The notes under the pieces were generated by a model. That model worked only from the letters and a program-made list of their open reading frames with translations. It made no database searches and was not told the DNA's origin. Shown one piece after another: positions 32,196 through 40,993 of a stretch of DNA of 64,000 bases. The stretch is taken from contig NZ_JADBEF010000001.1 in the NCBI RefSeq assembly GCF_014873535.1, positions 2,294,001 through 2,358,000 of the forward strand, in the 5' to 3' direction. The position numbers and the translations under genes are program-made. The first letter of the stretch is position 1. Each line of letters starts with the position of its first letter. The DNA is from Nonomuraea africana. GTDB taxonomy: Bacteria; Actinomycetota; Actinomycetes; Streptosporangiales; Streptosporangiaceae.

Positions 32196-33820
32196 CGAGA
32201 GACCTTGTGATAGTTGCCGTTGACAATGTTGGCGAGGTTCTTGAGCGATTGTGAATCGTCGTCCCAGTAGCTGGAATGCGCCCCGAAGACGGAACCTCCC
32301 CGCGTGCCGAAACGACGGGCGCCGAAGCTCGTGTCGCAGGGGTCGTTGCCGAAGCGGGCCAGATCGGCGACGAAGTCTCCCGGCGCCTCTCCAGCCCACA
32401 CCCTGCCAGGCCCGACCCCCAGTTCCTCCGCCGACCTGACGCCCACCCCCGGACTCCCCACGAACACCAGCTCGTCCGCGAATCCCCCAGATCGCAGCGT
32501 CGCCGCCTTCCCCGTCACCAAGGACCCGTAGCTGTGTCCCAGCACCGTCAGCTTCGCCGATCGGGATGGGTCGTGGCTCGCCCGCAGTCCGTCCGCGAGC
32601 GACACCAGTGACCGCGCCCCCACCTCCGCCGCCCCGTCCGCCGCCACGCTCCGGCCCGGCACGTTCAGCTGCCAGTCGATCTGCGGCGCCCGGTACCCCA
32701 GCCACGCGATCGAGGCGATCCGCTGCCCCGGGGCGAAGTAGTGGGCCTGGTCCCAGAGGACCGCGGCCCTGTTCAGATCGCCGCCGAAGGAGGCCAGCCT
32801 GGTGTTGAGCCCGGGGACATAGGCCACCACCCGGTCCGCCGCGTCGGGGTCGCCGAAGGAGATGACGGCCTGGCCGAGCGCCCTGGTGTCGAAGGACAGC
32901 AGCAGCGCGGGCGGCCGCCCGTTCCTGCCGCCCGCCGCCAGGCCGTCCTCGATCGCCTGGACGTGCCGCAGCTCGTGCAGCACGCGGTCCAGGAAGCCCG
33001 GCCAGGTCAGCCGCAGGTGGGGGTCGGCAGGGACCGTGGTGAGCAGCACCGCGAGCCTCGTCTTCTCGCGGGCCAGCAGCGCCCGGTTGGCGCGGTCCCT
33101 GACGGCTGCGGGCAGGCCGTCCAGCAGGCCGAGGCCCGGCAGCGACGTGAGCGCCCGGTCGCGGGAGGAGGGGTCGAGCAGCCGCCACCAGGCGTTGACC
33201 CGGGCGGCGAGCGTGGGGTCGGCGGCCCGGCGCTGCAGATCGAGCAGGCGGGCGAGCGCGCCGGTGTCGCCCGCCGCGGCCCGCGTGAGGAGGTCGGCGG
33301 CGGGGGAGGGGGCGTGCCCGCCGTACAGGCCGAAGGCGACCAGGGGCGCGGGGGCCAGGGCGGCGTCGTCGCGCTGGATGAGGGCCAGGCGGCGGCGGAG
33401 GTCGTCGGACCGGTCGGCCGACCACACGCCGATCGCGGCCACGCCGGGCGCGCCGAGGCTGTGGGCCGCGCGCGGCAGCTCGTCCGCGGCGGCGGCCAGG
33501 CCGTTGACGAGGCGGTGCAGCTGGGCGGGCTCGACCCCGGCGAAGACGCCCCTGGCAGCGCCCAGGTAGGTGGCCGGTCCGGCGAGCGACGGGACGGCGT
33601 CGCCCTCATCGGCGAGCCTGGCCAGCGCCGCCTCCAGCGCGGCGGCCAGCGCCCTGCGCCGCCGGTCGAGCTCGGCGGCGAACGCGGGCGCGCCGCCGCC
33701 GACCCAGGCCTGCGCCGCCATCGCCCGCGCCGGGTCGTCGAGCGCGCGGGCGGCCTCGGAGGCCAGCCGTACGGCCAGCTGGAAGCCGGACATGACGACG
33801 AAGCGTAGCCAGTCGCGCAC
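32192..33820 (-). CDS. DUF1023-type alpha/beta hydrolase
   Basis: A 542-residue protein. The N-terminal 150 residues are alanine-rich helices with a W-x-G-like turn (AWVGGGAPAF) as in WXG100-like fusions. The C-terminal half is the DUF1023 alpha/beta hydrolase with GDPDAADRVVAYVPGLNT, nucleophile elbow GHSYGS, and a late His in FGAHSSYW. Actinobacterial members often occur beside small secreted or lipid-anchored proteins, as here. The start is uncertain: GTG 33820 or ATG 33793; neither has a good Shine-Dalgarno. Substrate unknown. Confidence 0.78.
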   Translation of the reverse strand: MRDWLRFVVMSGFQLAVRLASEAARALDDPARAMAAQAWVGGGAPAFAAELDRRRRALAAALEAALARLADEGDAVPSLAGPATYLGAARGVFAGVEPAQLHRLVNGLAAAADELPRAAHSLGAPGVAAIGVWSADRSDDLRRRLALIQRDDAALAPAPLVAFGLYGGHAPSPAADLLTRAAAGDTGALARLLDLQRRAADPTLAARVNAWWRLLDPSSRDRALTSLPGLGLLDGLPAAVRDRANRALLAREKTRLAVLLTTVPADPHLRLTWPGFLDRVLHELRHVQAIEDGLAAGGRNGRPPALLLSFDTRALGQAVISFGDPDAADRVVAYVPGLNTRLASFGGDLNRAAVLWDQAHYFAPGQRIASIAWLGYRAPQIDWQLNVPGRSVAADGAAEVGARSLVSLADGLRASHDPSRSAKLTVLGHSYGSLVTGKAATLRSGGFADELVFVGSPGVGVRSAEELGVGPGRVWAGEAPGDFVADLARFGNDPCDTSFGARRFGTRGGSVFGAHSSYWDDDSQSLKNLANIVNGNYHKVSR

Positions 33821-33850
33821 GCACCGCGCTGGGATCCGCGAGAAGAACCC

Positions 33851-36800
33851 CTACACGGCGAGCAGGGCGGCGGCGCGGGCCCGGTAGTCGGCTACCCCGC
33901 GCAGCTTGACGTGCTCGTAGCCGCGGATCACCTCGGGCAGCTCCACCAGCTCCATGACCGTCTCCTCGGGAAGCCCCGACGACAGGGCGCGCAGCACGTC
34001 GCGGGTGTACTCCTCGGGCAGCGACCGCTCGGTCCTGCGCACCTCGCCGAGGCCGAAGACGTCGAGCCGGGTGCCGCGCAGCGTGCGCAGGCCGTACAGG
34101 GCCTTGAAGGCGGGGTCGAACCACGGGCCCAGGCTCAGCTTGCGCTTCATCCCGAGCGCGCGCAGCACCGGCGGGTGCAGGTTGTAGGCGACGCGGGCGC
34201 CGTGGCCGAACTCGGCGGCGATCCTGGCCCGCTCGACCGGGTCGAGATGGAGCCTGGCCACCTCGTACTCGTCCTTGTAGGCCATCAGCCGGTGCAGCTG
34301 CTTCGCGTACGCCTCGGCGATCGGGCCGGGCGCGCGCGAGTGAACCTCGCGGACCGCCTCGAGGTAGCGCAGCGCGTAGCGCGGGTTCTGGTAGGCGACC
34401 AGGTCGGGCACCCGTACGGCGAGCAGCCGGTGCAGCTCGCCGTCGGCGAAGGCGATCTGCCGCAGCACCTCCGCCGAGGGCTCGGCGGGCTCGGGCACGG
34501 TGAAGAGCGCCTCCACCGCCGCGGGAGCGGAGATCACCGCGCGGCCCCAGTGGAAGGCGGTGGCGGACTTGCCCAGCGCCTTCTCCATCGACGCGAGCGA
34601 CAGCGGGATCAGCCCCCGCTGCCACGCCGCGCCCAGCACGATCGTGTTGGCCTGCATATGGTCGCCGAACAGCGCCTGCGCCAGGCGCTCGGCGTTCAGC
34701 GCGACCACCGAGCGGGTGCGCGACTCCAGGGCGGCCAGCTGCGGGCCGAGGTCGGTGACGTGCTGCGAGGGGTCGAGCACCATCGCCCCCGTGGGCGACA
34801 GGTGGGTGGAGACCACGGCCACCGTGCGCTCGGGGGAGGCGGTGCGCAGGTGCTTCGGGTCGGTGCCGCCGATGACGTCGAGGGCGAGGTAGGCGTCCAC
34901 GGAGCCGGCGGAGGCCTGGGCCGAGCGGTCCTCGTCGCCGTCGAAGAGCCGCAGGTCGGAGACGACCGTGCCGCCCTTCTGGGCGAGCCCGGTCTGGTCG
35001 AGGCCGCGCGACTGGCGGCCGTCCAGCATCGCCGCCTTGCCGAGCAGCCTGGCCACCGATACCACGCCGGTGCCGCCGATGCCGACGAGCCTGATCGTGG
35101 TGTCCCTGACCGTGATGTCGGGCTCGGGCAGCGCGGGGGGCGTGGGGACGGCCGAGCGCCTGCGCGAGCCGGGAACGATCGTCAGGAACGACGGGCAGTC
35201 GCCGTCGACGCAGGAGTAGTCCTTGTTGCACGAGGACTGGTGGATCTCGGTCTTGCGGCCGAACTCGGTCTCGACCGGCAGCACCGACAGGCACTCGGAC
35301 TTCTGCCCGCAGTCGCCGCAGCCCTCGCACACCCGCTGGTTGATCGCCACGCGCTGCACCGGGTCGGGCAGGTCGCCCTTCTTGCGCAGCCGCCGCTTCT
35401 CCGCCGCGCACTGCTGGTCGTGGATGAGCACCGTGACGCCCTCGATCGCGGCCAGCTCCCGCTGCGCCGCCTCCAGGTGGGCGCGGTCGCGGACGGTGGC
35501 GATGCGCGAGAGCCGTACGCCCTTGTACCGGGAGGGCTCGTCGGTGGTGACGATCACCTTGCGCACGCCCTCCAGCTCGAGCCAGCCGGTCAATGCCGCC
35601 ACCGACAGCGCGGGAGTGATCGTCTGGCCGCCGGTCATGGCGATGGCGCTGTTGTAGAGGAGCTTGTAGGTGATGTTCACCCCCGCCCCGACCGCCGCCC
35701 TGATGGCCAGCGAGCCGGAGTGGTGGAAGGTGCCGTCGCCGAGGTTCTGGAAGATGTGCCTGGTGCCGGTGAAGGGCGCCTGGCCGATCCACTGCGCGCC
35801 CTCGCCGCCCATCTGGGTGAGCCCGGTCAGCTCGCCCTTGCCCTCGGGGTTGAGCACGACCATGGTGTGGCAGCCGATGCCCGCCGCCACGACCGAGCCC
35901 TCGGGGACGGCGGTGGAGCGGTTGTGGGGGCAGCCCGAGCAGAAGAACGGCGTGCGCGAGGGGCCGAGCAGCTTCAGCGGCTCGCGCGGGCGGGGCAGGT
36001 CGAGGGAGAGCCGGTCGGCCAGCACCCTGGCGACCAGGTCGGCGTCGACGCCGCCGTGCTGCGGGATGACCGCCTTGCCGGTGACGGCGGGCGCGTCGGG
36101 CGTGCCGTACAGCACGTCCTTGATCAGGCCCTCCAGCAGCGGCGCCTTCTCCTCGACCACGATGATCTCCGAGAGGCCGCGCGCGAACTCCGTGACGACC
36201 GTGGGCTCCAGCGGCCACAGCATGCCGATCTTCAGCAGCCGGATCTCGTCGGTGAGCCCGAGCTTCCGCAGCGCCTCGCGCACGTCGTAGTAGGCGGTGC
36301 CCGCCGCGACGACGCCGAGCCGCGCCTCCGGCGCGGGGCAGGTGATCTGGTTGAGGCCGTTCTCGCGGGCGTAGGCGCGGGCCAGCTCCAGCCGCGGCCC
36401 GACCAGGGTGCGCTCCATCTCCAGTGAGTACGGCGTGAGCAGCGTCGCGTCGGGCGTGTGCCGGTACGGCGTGCCCTGCCACATCACCTCGGGCATGACC
36501 GGCTTGACCCGATCGGGGTCGACGTCCACGGTCGCGGTGGCGTCGACCACGTTGGCCACCGCCTTGATCGCCACCCAGAGGCCGCTGGCCCGCGAGGCGG
36601 CGATCGCGTGCCTGCCCAGGTCGAGCAGCTCCTGCACGGTGCCGGGGTAGACCACGGGCATGCCGAGCGCGACGAGCGTGCTCTCGGTGGCGCTCGGCAG
36701 GGTGGAGGACTTGCAGGTGGGGTCGTCGCCGCAGAGCGCGATCAGCCCGCCCTCGGGGTGCGCGCCGACGAAGTTGCCGTGCCTGAACGCGTCGGCGGCC

Positions 36801-37108
36801 CTGTCGACGCCGGGGGCCTTGCCGTACCAGACGCCGAGGACGCCCGCCTTGCGGGGATCGGGCAGCGAGGGGACGAGCTGGCTGCCCCACACCGCGGTCG
36901 CGCCCAGCTCCTCGTTCTGGCCGGGGCGGTGCACCACGCCCTCGGGCGTCGACCTGGCCAGCTCCTGGTCGAAGCCGCCCAGCGGAGAGCCGGGATAGCC
37001 GGAGACCATCGCGCCGGTGTCCAGTCCCGCCCTGCGGTCCGCGGCGAGCTGGTCCTTGATGAGGCGCACCAATGCCTGGGTGCCGCTCATGAACGCGTCG
37101 GTCGTCAT
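33851..37108 (-). CDS. Fused indolepyruvate ferredoxin oxidoreductase family protein
   Basis: A 1085-residue fusion of IorA- and IorB-like parts. The N-terminal pyrimidine-binding portion has SGYPGSPLGGFDQEL; the TPP portion follows (FCSGCPHNRST, GDGTFHHSGSLAIRAAV, IAMTGGQ); a cysteine-rich cluster region at about 590-640 (CEGCGDCGQKSEC, then CNKDYSCVDGDC) supplies Fe-S clusters; the gamma-type domain starts VGIGGTGVVSVARLLG; a C-terminal DUF6537-like domain ends the protein. It converts aryl- or branched-chain 2-oxo acids to acyl-CoA with ferredoxin reduction. A TAATCT -10 lies six bases before the ATG (leaderless). It is divergent from an Lrp regulator. Confidence 0.9.
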   Translation of the reverse strand: MTTDAFMSGTQALVRLIKDQLAADRRAGLDTGAMVSGYPGSPLGGFDQELARSTPEGVVHRPGQNEELGATAVWGSQLVPSLPDPRKAGVLGVWYGKAPGVDRAADAFRHGNFVGAHPEGGLIALCGDDPTCKSSTLPSATESTLVALGMPVVYPGTVQELLDLGRHAIAASRASGLWVAIKAVANVVDATATVDVDPDRVKPVMPEVMWQGTPYRHTPDATLLTPYSLEMERTLVGPRLELARAYARENGLNQITCPAPEARLGVVAAGTAYYDVREALRKLGLTDEIRLLKIGMLWPLEPTVVTEFARGLSEIIVVEEKAPLLEGLIKDVLYGTPDAPAVTGKAVIPQHGGVDADLVARVLADRLSLDLPRPREPLKLLGPSRTPFFCSGCPHNRSTAVPEGSVVAAGIGCHTMVVLNPEGKGELTGLTQMGGEGAQWIGQAPFTGTRHIFQNLGDGTFHHSGSLAIRAAVGAGVNITYKLLYNSAIAMTGGQTITPALSVAALTGWLELEGVRKVIVTTDEPSRYKGVRLSRIATVRDRAHLEAAQRELAAIEGVTVLIHDQQCAAEKRRLRKKGDLPDPVQRVAINQRVCEGCGDCGQKSECLSVLPVETEFGRKTEIHQSSCNKDYSCVDGDCPSFLTIVPGSRRRSAVPTPPALPEPDITVRDTTIRLVGIGGTGVVSVARLLGKAAMLDGRQSRGLDQTGLAQKGGTVVSDLRLFDGDEDRSAQASAGSVDAYLALDVIGGTDPKHLRTASPERTVAVVSTHLSPTGAMVLDPSQHVTDLGPQLAALESRTRSVVALNAERLAQALFGDHMQANTIVLGAAWQRGLIPLSLASMEKALGKSATAFHWGRAVISAPAAVEALFTVPEPAEPSAEVLRQIAFADGELHRLLAVRVPDLVAYQNPRYALRYLEAVREVHSRAPGPIAEAYAKQLHRLMAYKDEYEVARLHLDPVERARIAAEFGHGARVAYNLHPPVLRALGMKRKLSLGPWFDPAFKALYGLRTLRGTRLDVFGLGEVRRTERSLPEEYTRDVLRALSSGLPEETVMELVELPEVIRGYEHVKLRGVADYRARAAALLAV

Positions 37109-37112
37109 GTCG

Positions 37113-37179
37113 AGAGATTATTTCAGGGGTCGGGATATCCGATGTCAATACTTGCGGTGTTTTCCGTAGTGGTTAGCAT
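37113..37179. promoter_or_regulatory. Divergent promoter region between oxidoreductase and lrp-like gene
   Basis: Minus strand: TAATCT (37120-37115) six bases before the oxidoreductase ATG, with TTGACA at 37148-37143 further up (22 bases, long for this pair). Plus strand: TTGCGG 37152-37157 and TAGCAT 37174-37179, spacing 16, eight bases before the Lrp ATG. GGATATCC (37133-37140) is a perfect palindrome between them and a possible Lrp contact. Confidence 0.4.
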
Positions 37180-37187
37180 CTATTGCC

Positions 37188-37640
37188 ATGGACGCCACGG
37201 ATCGCGCAATTCTCCGCCTTCTGCAGGAGGACGGGCGGCTCAGCAACATCGACTTGGCCGAGCGGGTGCGGCTGACGCCGTCGCCATGTCTGCGCAGGGT
37301 GCGCAACCTGGAGGAGACGGGGGTGATCTCCGGCTACCGCGCGGTCGTGGACGCGGGCGCGGTGGGGCGCGGGTTCCAGGTGCTGGCCTTCGTGGAGCTG
37401 GAAGGTCAGGACGCCGAGACGGTGACGGCCTTCGAGGCGGCGGTGATGCAGGTCGAGGACGTCATCGAGTGCCTGCGCATGTTCGGCCGCCCCGACTACG
37501 TGCTCAGGGTGGCGGTGGCGGACATGGAGGCCTACAGCCGCCTGTGCCTGGAGAAGCTGGGCCGCCTTCCCGGCCTGGACAAGCTCACCTCGCAGATCGC
37601 GATGAAGGCGCTGAAGCCAGGCGGCTCACTGCCGCTGTGA
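37188..37640 (+). CDS. Lrp/AsnC family regulator
   Basis: A 150-residue regulator: N-terminal helix-turn-helix (DRAILRLLQEDGRLSNIDLAERVRLTPSPCLRRVRNLEE form) followed by the RAM/AsnC ligand-binding domain (VLAFVELEGQDAETV, FGRPDYVLRVAVADMEAY). Divergent from the indolepyruvate oxidoreductase gene 79 bases away; such pairs usually mean the regulator senses an amino acid and controls its catabolic enzyme. Its end overlaps the CadD-like gene on the other strand by 15 bases. Confidence 0.9.
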   Translation: MDATDRAILRLLQEDGRLSNIDLAERVRLTPSPCLRRVRNLEETGVISGYRAVVDAGAVGRGFQVLAFVELEGQDAETVTAFEAAVMQVEDVIECLRMFGRPDYVLRVAVADMEAYSRLCLEKLGRLPGLDKLTSQIAMKALKPGGSLPL

Positions 37641-38222
37641 GTTCAGCCCGGCCTCGGTGAGGATGAGCAGGCCGAGGCCGATGAGGACGACGGGCAGCAC
37701 GACGTGTCCCCAGCGCGCCAGGGTCGTGGCGACGAGGGGCCTGGTGGCGAGGAAGCGGCCCGCGGCGCACCAGACGGCGACCAAGGCCAGGAAGACGAGC
37801 ACGTAGACGAACATCGCTCCGGCGCTCGCCGTCGCGAAGACCGGCACGTAGACGCCGATGTTGTCACCGCCGTTGGCGAAGGTGACGGCGGCCACCGCCA
37901 GCGGCCCCGTAGCGCTCGTGACCTCGGCCCGCGCCGCCTCCCCCCGCTCTCGCCAGGCGCGCCACGCGGCCCTGAGCCCGAGGGCCAGCGGCAGCAGGCC
38001 GAGGAAGGGGAGGACCGCGGGCGGCAGCAGGGTGGCGCCGAAGGCGGCGGCCACGGCGACGGCGAGGATGGCCACGAAGCCGAGGTACTGCCCCGCGACG
38101 ATCCACGCGCCGGAGCCGGGACGCCCGGCGGCCCTGGCGAAGAACAACGCCAGGATGACCAGGTCGTCGACGTTGGTGACGGCGAACAGCCCGGCGGCTG
38201 GTCCGACGAGTCCGAGGTCCAC
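37626..38222 (-). CDS. CadD-like cadmium resistance/cation transporter
   Basis: A 198-residue membrane protein. The first segment, GLFAVTNVDDLVILALFF, is the hallmark of the CadD family, with a second acidic membrane motif FANGGDNIGVYVPVF; about five to six TM helices. The start is GTG 38222, by comparison with family N-termini; a GAGAGG lies eleven to twelve bases upstream. Its role in metal efflux is by family analogy. Convergent with, and overlapping, the Lrp gene. Confidence 0.8.
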   Translation of the reverse strand: MDLGLVGPAAGLFAVTNVDDLVILALFFARAAGRPGSGAWIVAGQYLGFVAILAVAVAAAFGATLLPPAVLPFLGLLPLALGLRAAWRAWRERGEAARAEVTSATGPLAVAAVTFANGGDNIGVYVPVFATASAGAMFVYVLVFLALVAVWCAAGRFLATRPLVATTLARWGHVVLPVVLIGLGLLILTEAGLNSQRQ

Positions 38223-38284
38223 GGGCGCGAGGATCCTCTCGGGCTGGCGGCAGCGGTCGAGGTTCGACGATAGCGGGAGCGGGG

Positions 38285-39163
38285 TCAGAAGTAGTCGGCG
38301 CCCCAGTGGATCGCCGACGGCGCGGTGAGAGTGGCGGACGGGTCGACGGCGAGCGGACGGGCCATGCCGCTGGTGTCGGCGACCGTCTCGTACTCGGCGA
38401 ACAGCAGGGGCAGCGCCGGCTCGCCGGGCGTGAGACGGGCGCGGCCCTGGGTGACCCCGCGGGCGGCGGCCTCGGCGGCCACCCACGGCAGCAGCTCCGA
38501 CAGCTCGCCCGCCGCCTCGAGCAGCTCCACGGAGTCGGGGCTCCAGCGCAGGACCACGTAGCCCGAGCCCTCGACTAGACGCAGGTCGATCGAGTCGTTG
38601 TAGTAGGCGGGCACCCGGTGCCGCCAGTCGTCGGCGGTGCGGACCGTGGTGAGGGGGCGGCGGGCGTTGTGCCGGTCGTACAGCTCCGCCAGCAGCGGCC
38701 ACTCGGCCGCGGAGGCCTGCCGTACGGCTGAGGCCGACGGACGCGTCGCGGCGGCGAGGGTTCCGCGCGTCAGCGACTGGGAGAAGACCTTGAAGCCCGA
38801 GCTCTCGTAGACGCCGGGGCTGCCGGTGAACAGCAGCGACCAGTCGCAGCCCGCCGCGGACATGTCCGCGATGGCGAGCGCCAGCAGGCTCCTGATGTGG
38901 CCGCGACGGCGCGCGTCGGGGCGGGTGGCGACGTTGGCGACCCCGCCCACGAGGTCGACCCCGCCGTCGGCATTGCGCAGGCGGCGCGGCAGCCAGTAGA
39001 CGACCGCCTCGACGCCGTCCGCCCCTGCGGCCACCAGGGTGCGGGGCAGGCGGCCCGGGTCGCTCTCGTAGAGGGGCAGGAGGTGCGGAGCGGTGAAGCT
39101 GGCGGCCCACAGAGCGTGCAGGCCCGCCTCGTCGGCAGGGGTGGCGGCGCGGTAGGTGGTCAT
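38285..39163 (-). CDS. GNAT family acetyltransferase (two-domain, Eis-like size)
   Basis: A 292-residue acetyltransferase. The N-terminal domain has the acetyl-CoA-binding segment VATRPDARRRGHIRSLLALAIADM, followed by the pair SPGVYESSGFKVFSQ; a second domain with LRLVEGSGYVVLRW follows, a layout like Eis-type enzymes but shorter. The ATG directly follows the TAG stop of a gene remnant on the same strand. It runs in the direction of the CadD-like gene after a 62-base gap. Substrate unknown. Confidence 0.78.
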   Translation of the reverse strand: MTTYRAATPADEAGLHALWAASFTAPHLLPLYESDPGRLPRTLVAAGADGVEAVVYWLPRRLRNADGGVDLVGGVANVATRPDARRRGHIRSLLALAIADMSAAGCDWSLLFTGSPGVYESSGFKVFSQSLTRGTLAAATRPSASAVRQASAAEWPLLAELYDRHNARRPLTTVRTADDWRHRVPAYYNDSIDLRLVEGSGYVVLRWSPDSVELLEAAGELSELLPWVAAEAAARGVTQGRARLTPGEPALPLLFAEYETVADTSGMARPLAVDPSATLTAPSAIHWGADYF

Positions 39164-39433
39164 CTATCCCATCCGGTCGAGGAGCGTGGGGGTGATCGCG
39201 TGCTCGAGCAGCCGCACCTCACCGAGCGACCGCAGGGTGGCGGGGTCCGGGTGGCGTCGGTCAGCGCCTCGGCTCTCCCTGCCCACAATTCGGGATCTTT
39301 CGCCAGCCCCGCGACCATGTCAACGGCCGCCGCCACACCGCCCAGTGACCGAGCGGCCCGCCGGAGAACCAGAGCCTCCCGGCAGGCCGGCGAGCGGATC
39401 CCGCCGCACGGAGGGTACGGCGGGCCCGCCCGC
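39164..39433 (-). pseudogene. C-terminal remnant of an unidentified gene, frameshifted
   Basis: Protein-like sequence continues through this gap on the minus strand in two frames: SLGGVAAAVDMVAGLAKDPELW followed by AGRAEALTDA in one, then ATLRSLGEVRLLEHAITPTL and LDRMG ending at TAG 39166-39164 in another. A single frameshift near 39230 would join them. There is no start codon with a Shine-Dalgarno. I do not recognise the family. Confidence 0.35.
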
Positions 39434-40249
39434 TCAGCCGCGCAGCACCTCGGCGAGCTTCGCCGCGAACGCCTCGGGGGCGTCGGCGAAGCCGCCGTGG
39501 CCGCCGGGGAAGACCACGGTCTCGAGACCCGCCTGCTCGGCCAGCGCGATCGCCGAGCGGCGGGCCAGCTGCCCCTCGGTGCTCTCGCCGATGCCGACCA
39601 CGATCCGTGGCGTGCCCGTCCGCAGCGCCTCGACCTCGGGCCGGTAGCCGCTGATCGGGCGCACGCCCTTGCCGAGGAAGTAGTCGAGGTTGCCCATGAG
39701 GCGGCCGAACATCTCCTGCTGCTCGGGGCTCGGCGGCCCCTGTGGGGCATCCTGCTCGGTCATGCCGATGAGCTCGTTGAACTTCTGCATGCCGGCCGGA
39801 ACGCCCTCGCGCTCGTAGGTGGCGGCCACCTCCTCCATGCCCGCGACGACCTGGTCGGCGTCGGGCAGCAGCCGCACGCACGGCGGCTCGTGCGCCACCA
39901 GGACGCGGACGAGCGCGGGGTGCCTGGCGGCCAGATTCAGCCCGATCTGGGCGCCGCCGCTGCTGCCGAACACGTGGGCGGGCCCGTCGCCGAGCTCGGC
40001 GATCAGGCGGGCCGCGTCGTCGCCGTGGACGTCGATGTCCTGCTCGAGCGTGGGGTCGTCGGGGACGCTGCGCGAGTTCCCGCGAGGGTCGTACGGCACG
40101 ACGGTGAAGTGCTCGGCCAGCAGCGGGGTCACGGCGGCGAAGATGCCCGCGTCCGTGGGGCCGCCGGGGATCATCAGCAGGACCGGGCCCGAGCCCTGGA
40201 CCTCGTAGTAGAGCCGCGCGCCTGGCACCTGCAGGGTTTCTGTCTTCAT
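39434..40249 (-). CDS. Alpha/beta fold hydrolase
   Basis: A 271-residue hydrolase with the oxyanion-hole segment MIPGGPTDAG, strand VVPYDPRGNSRS, nucleophile elbow GSSGGAQ (Ser), and a C-terminal FPGGHGGF carrying the catalytic His. The pattern is that of epoxide hydrolase/esterase-like proteins; the substrate is open. The ATG has no Shine-Dalgarno. It is divergent from the methyltransferase gene, with a GACAA/TTGTC dyad between them. Confidence 0.85.
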   Translation of the reverse strand: MKTETLQVPGARLYYEVQGSGPVLLMIPGGPTDAGIFAAVTPLLAEHFTVVPYDPRGNSRSVPDDPTLEQDIDVHGDDAARLIAELGDGPAHVFGSSGGAQIGLNLAARHPALVRVLVAHEPPCVRLLPDADQVVAGMEEVAATYEREGVPAGMQKFNELIGMTEQDAPQGPPSPEQQEMFGRLMGNLDYFLGKGVRPISGYRPEVEALRTGTPRIVVGIGESTEGQLARRSAIALAEQAGLETVVFPGGHGGFADAPEAFAAKLAEVLRG

Positions 40250-40266
40250 GGGAGGAGCATTTCACC

Positions 40267-40282
40267 GACAACTTTTTTTGTC
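40267..40282. promoter_or_regulatory. GACAA-N6-TTGTC dyad between divergent genes
   Basis: An inverted repeat with a T-rich centre lies in the 56-base gap between the hydrolase and the methyltransferase. TACAGT at 40294-40299 is six bases before the methyltransferase ATG, a leaderless arrangement, so a protein bound to the dyad would cover the -35 region. Confidence 0.5.
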
Positions 40283-40305
40283 AACAAGGGGCGTACAGTC
40301 GAAGT

Positions 40306-40908
40306 ATGGAGAGCACTCCGTGGGCTTTCGACCGGCCGATCACCTCGCCGTTCGCGCAGCCGCGCGGTCTGGCGGGGCGCCTGGCGGGTCGCTTCATGCT
40401 GCTGACCAACGAGCAGCGCGAGCTGGTCGGCCTCATCGACGTCCGCGAGGGCGACCACGTGCTCGAGGTCGGCTACGGGCCGGGAGGGCTGGTCCGGATA
40501 CTCGCGAAGGGGCCCGCCGCGCGCATCTGCGGCGCCGACCCCTCGCCGGACATGCGTGACCTCGCCAGTCGCCCGCACCGCGCCGACAGCCGGGTCGACC
40601 TGCGGCTCGGCACTGCCGACGCGACCGGCTTCGAGGACGGCTCCTTCGACAGGGTCGTGTCGGTCAACAACGTCGCGCTCTGGCCCGACCTCGGCGCGGG
40701 GCTGCGGGAGTTCCGCAGGGTGCTCAGACCGGGCGGGCGGGTGGTGATCGCCTGGCACGGCGGCTCGCTGCCTGGACGCATCGCCAGGACGCTCACCCTG
40801 CCGGAGGACAAGCTGGCGATGATCTCGGCGGGGCTCGAGGAGCTCTTCGCGCAGGTGACCCGGCATGAGTTGCGGACCCTCACCGCATTTACCGGGATAG
40901 CCGTGTAA
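40306..40908 (+). CDS. SAM-dependent methyltransferase, class I
   Basis: A 200-residue methyltransferase: motif I VLEVGYGPGGL, acidic loop GADPSPDM, motif II region GTADATGFEDGSFDRVVSVNN and motif III LRPGGRVVIAW are all visible. It is shorter than many relatives but has the full Rossmann core. No Shine-Dalgarno; a TACAGT -10 six bases before the ATG suggests a leaderless mRNA. The acceptor substrate is unknown. Confidence 0.85.
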   Translation: MESTPWAFDRPITSPFAQPRGLAGRLAGRFMLLTNEQRELVGLIDVREGDHVLEVGYGPGGLVRILAKGPAARICGADPSPDMRDLASRPHRADSRVDLRLGTADATGFEDGSFDRVVSVNNVALWPDLGAGLREFRRVLRPGGRVVIAWHGGSLPGRIARTLTLPEDKLAMISAGLEELFAQVTRHELRTLTAFTGIAV

Positions 40909-40993
40909 ATCCGGGCTTGACGCGCTGTGGAGAGTTGTGGTCGGCTCTTACCTTTCGTAATTGCGCAACCACATTCCCGGGGGAATGCCCGTC

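Noticed and set aside
40961-40993. TTG 40961 or ATG 40985 as start of the large secreted protein
   Set aside because: No ribosome-binding site fits; ATG 40994 has GGGGGA nine bases upstream and opens a proper signal peptide.
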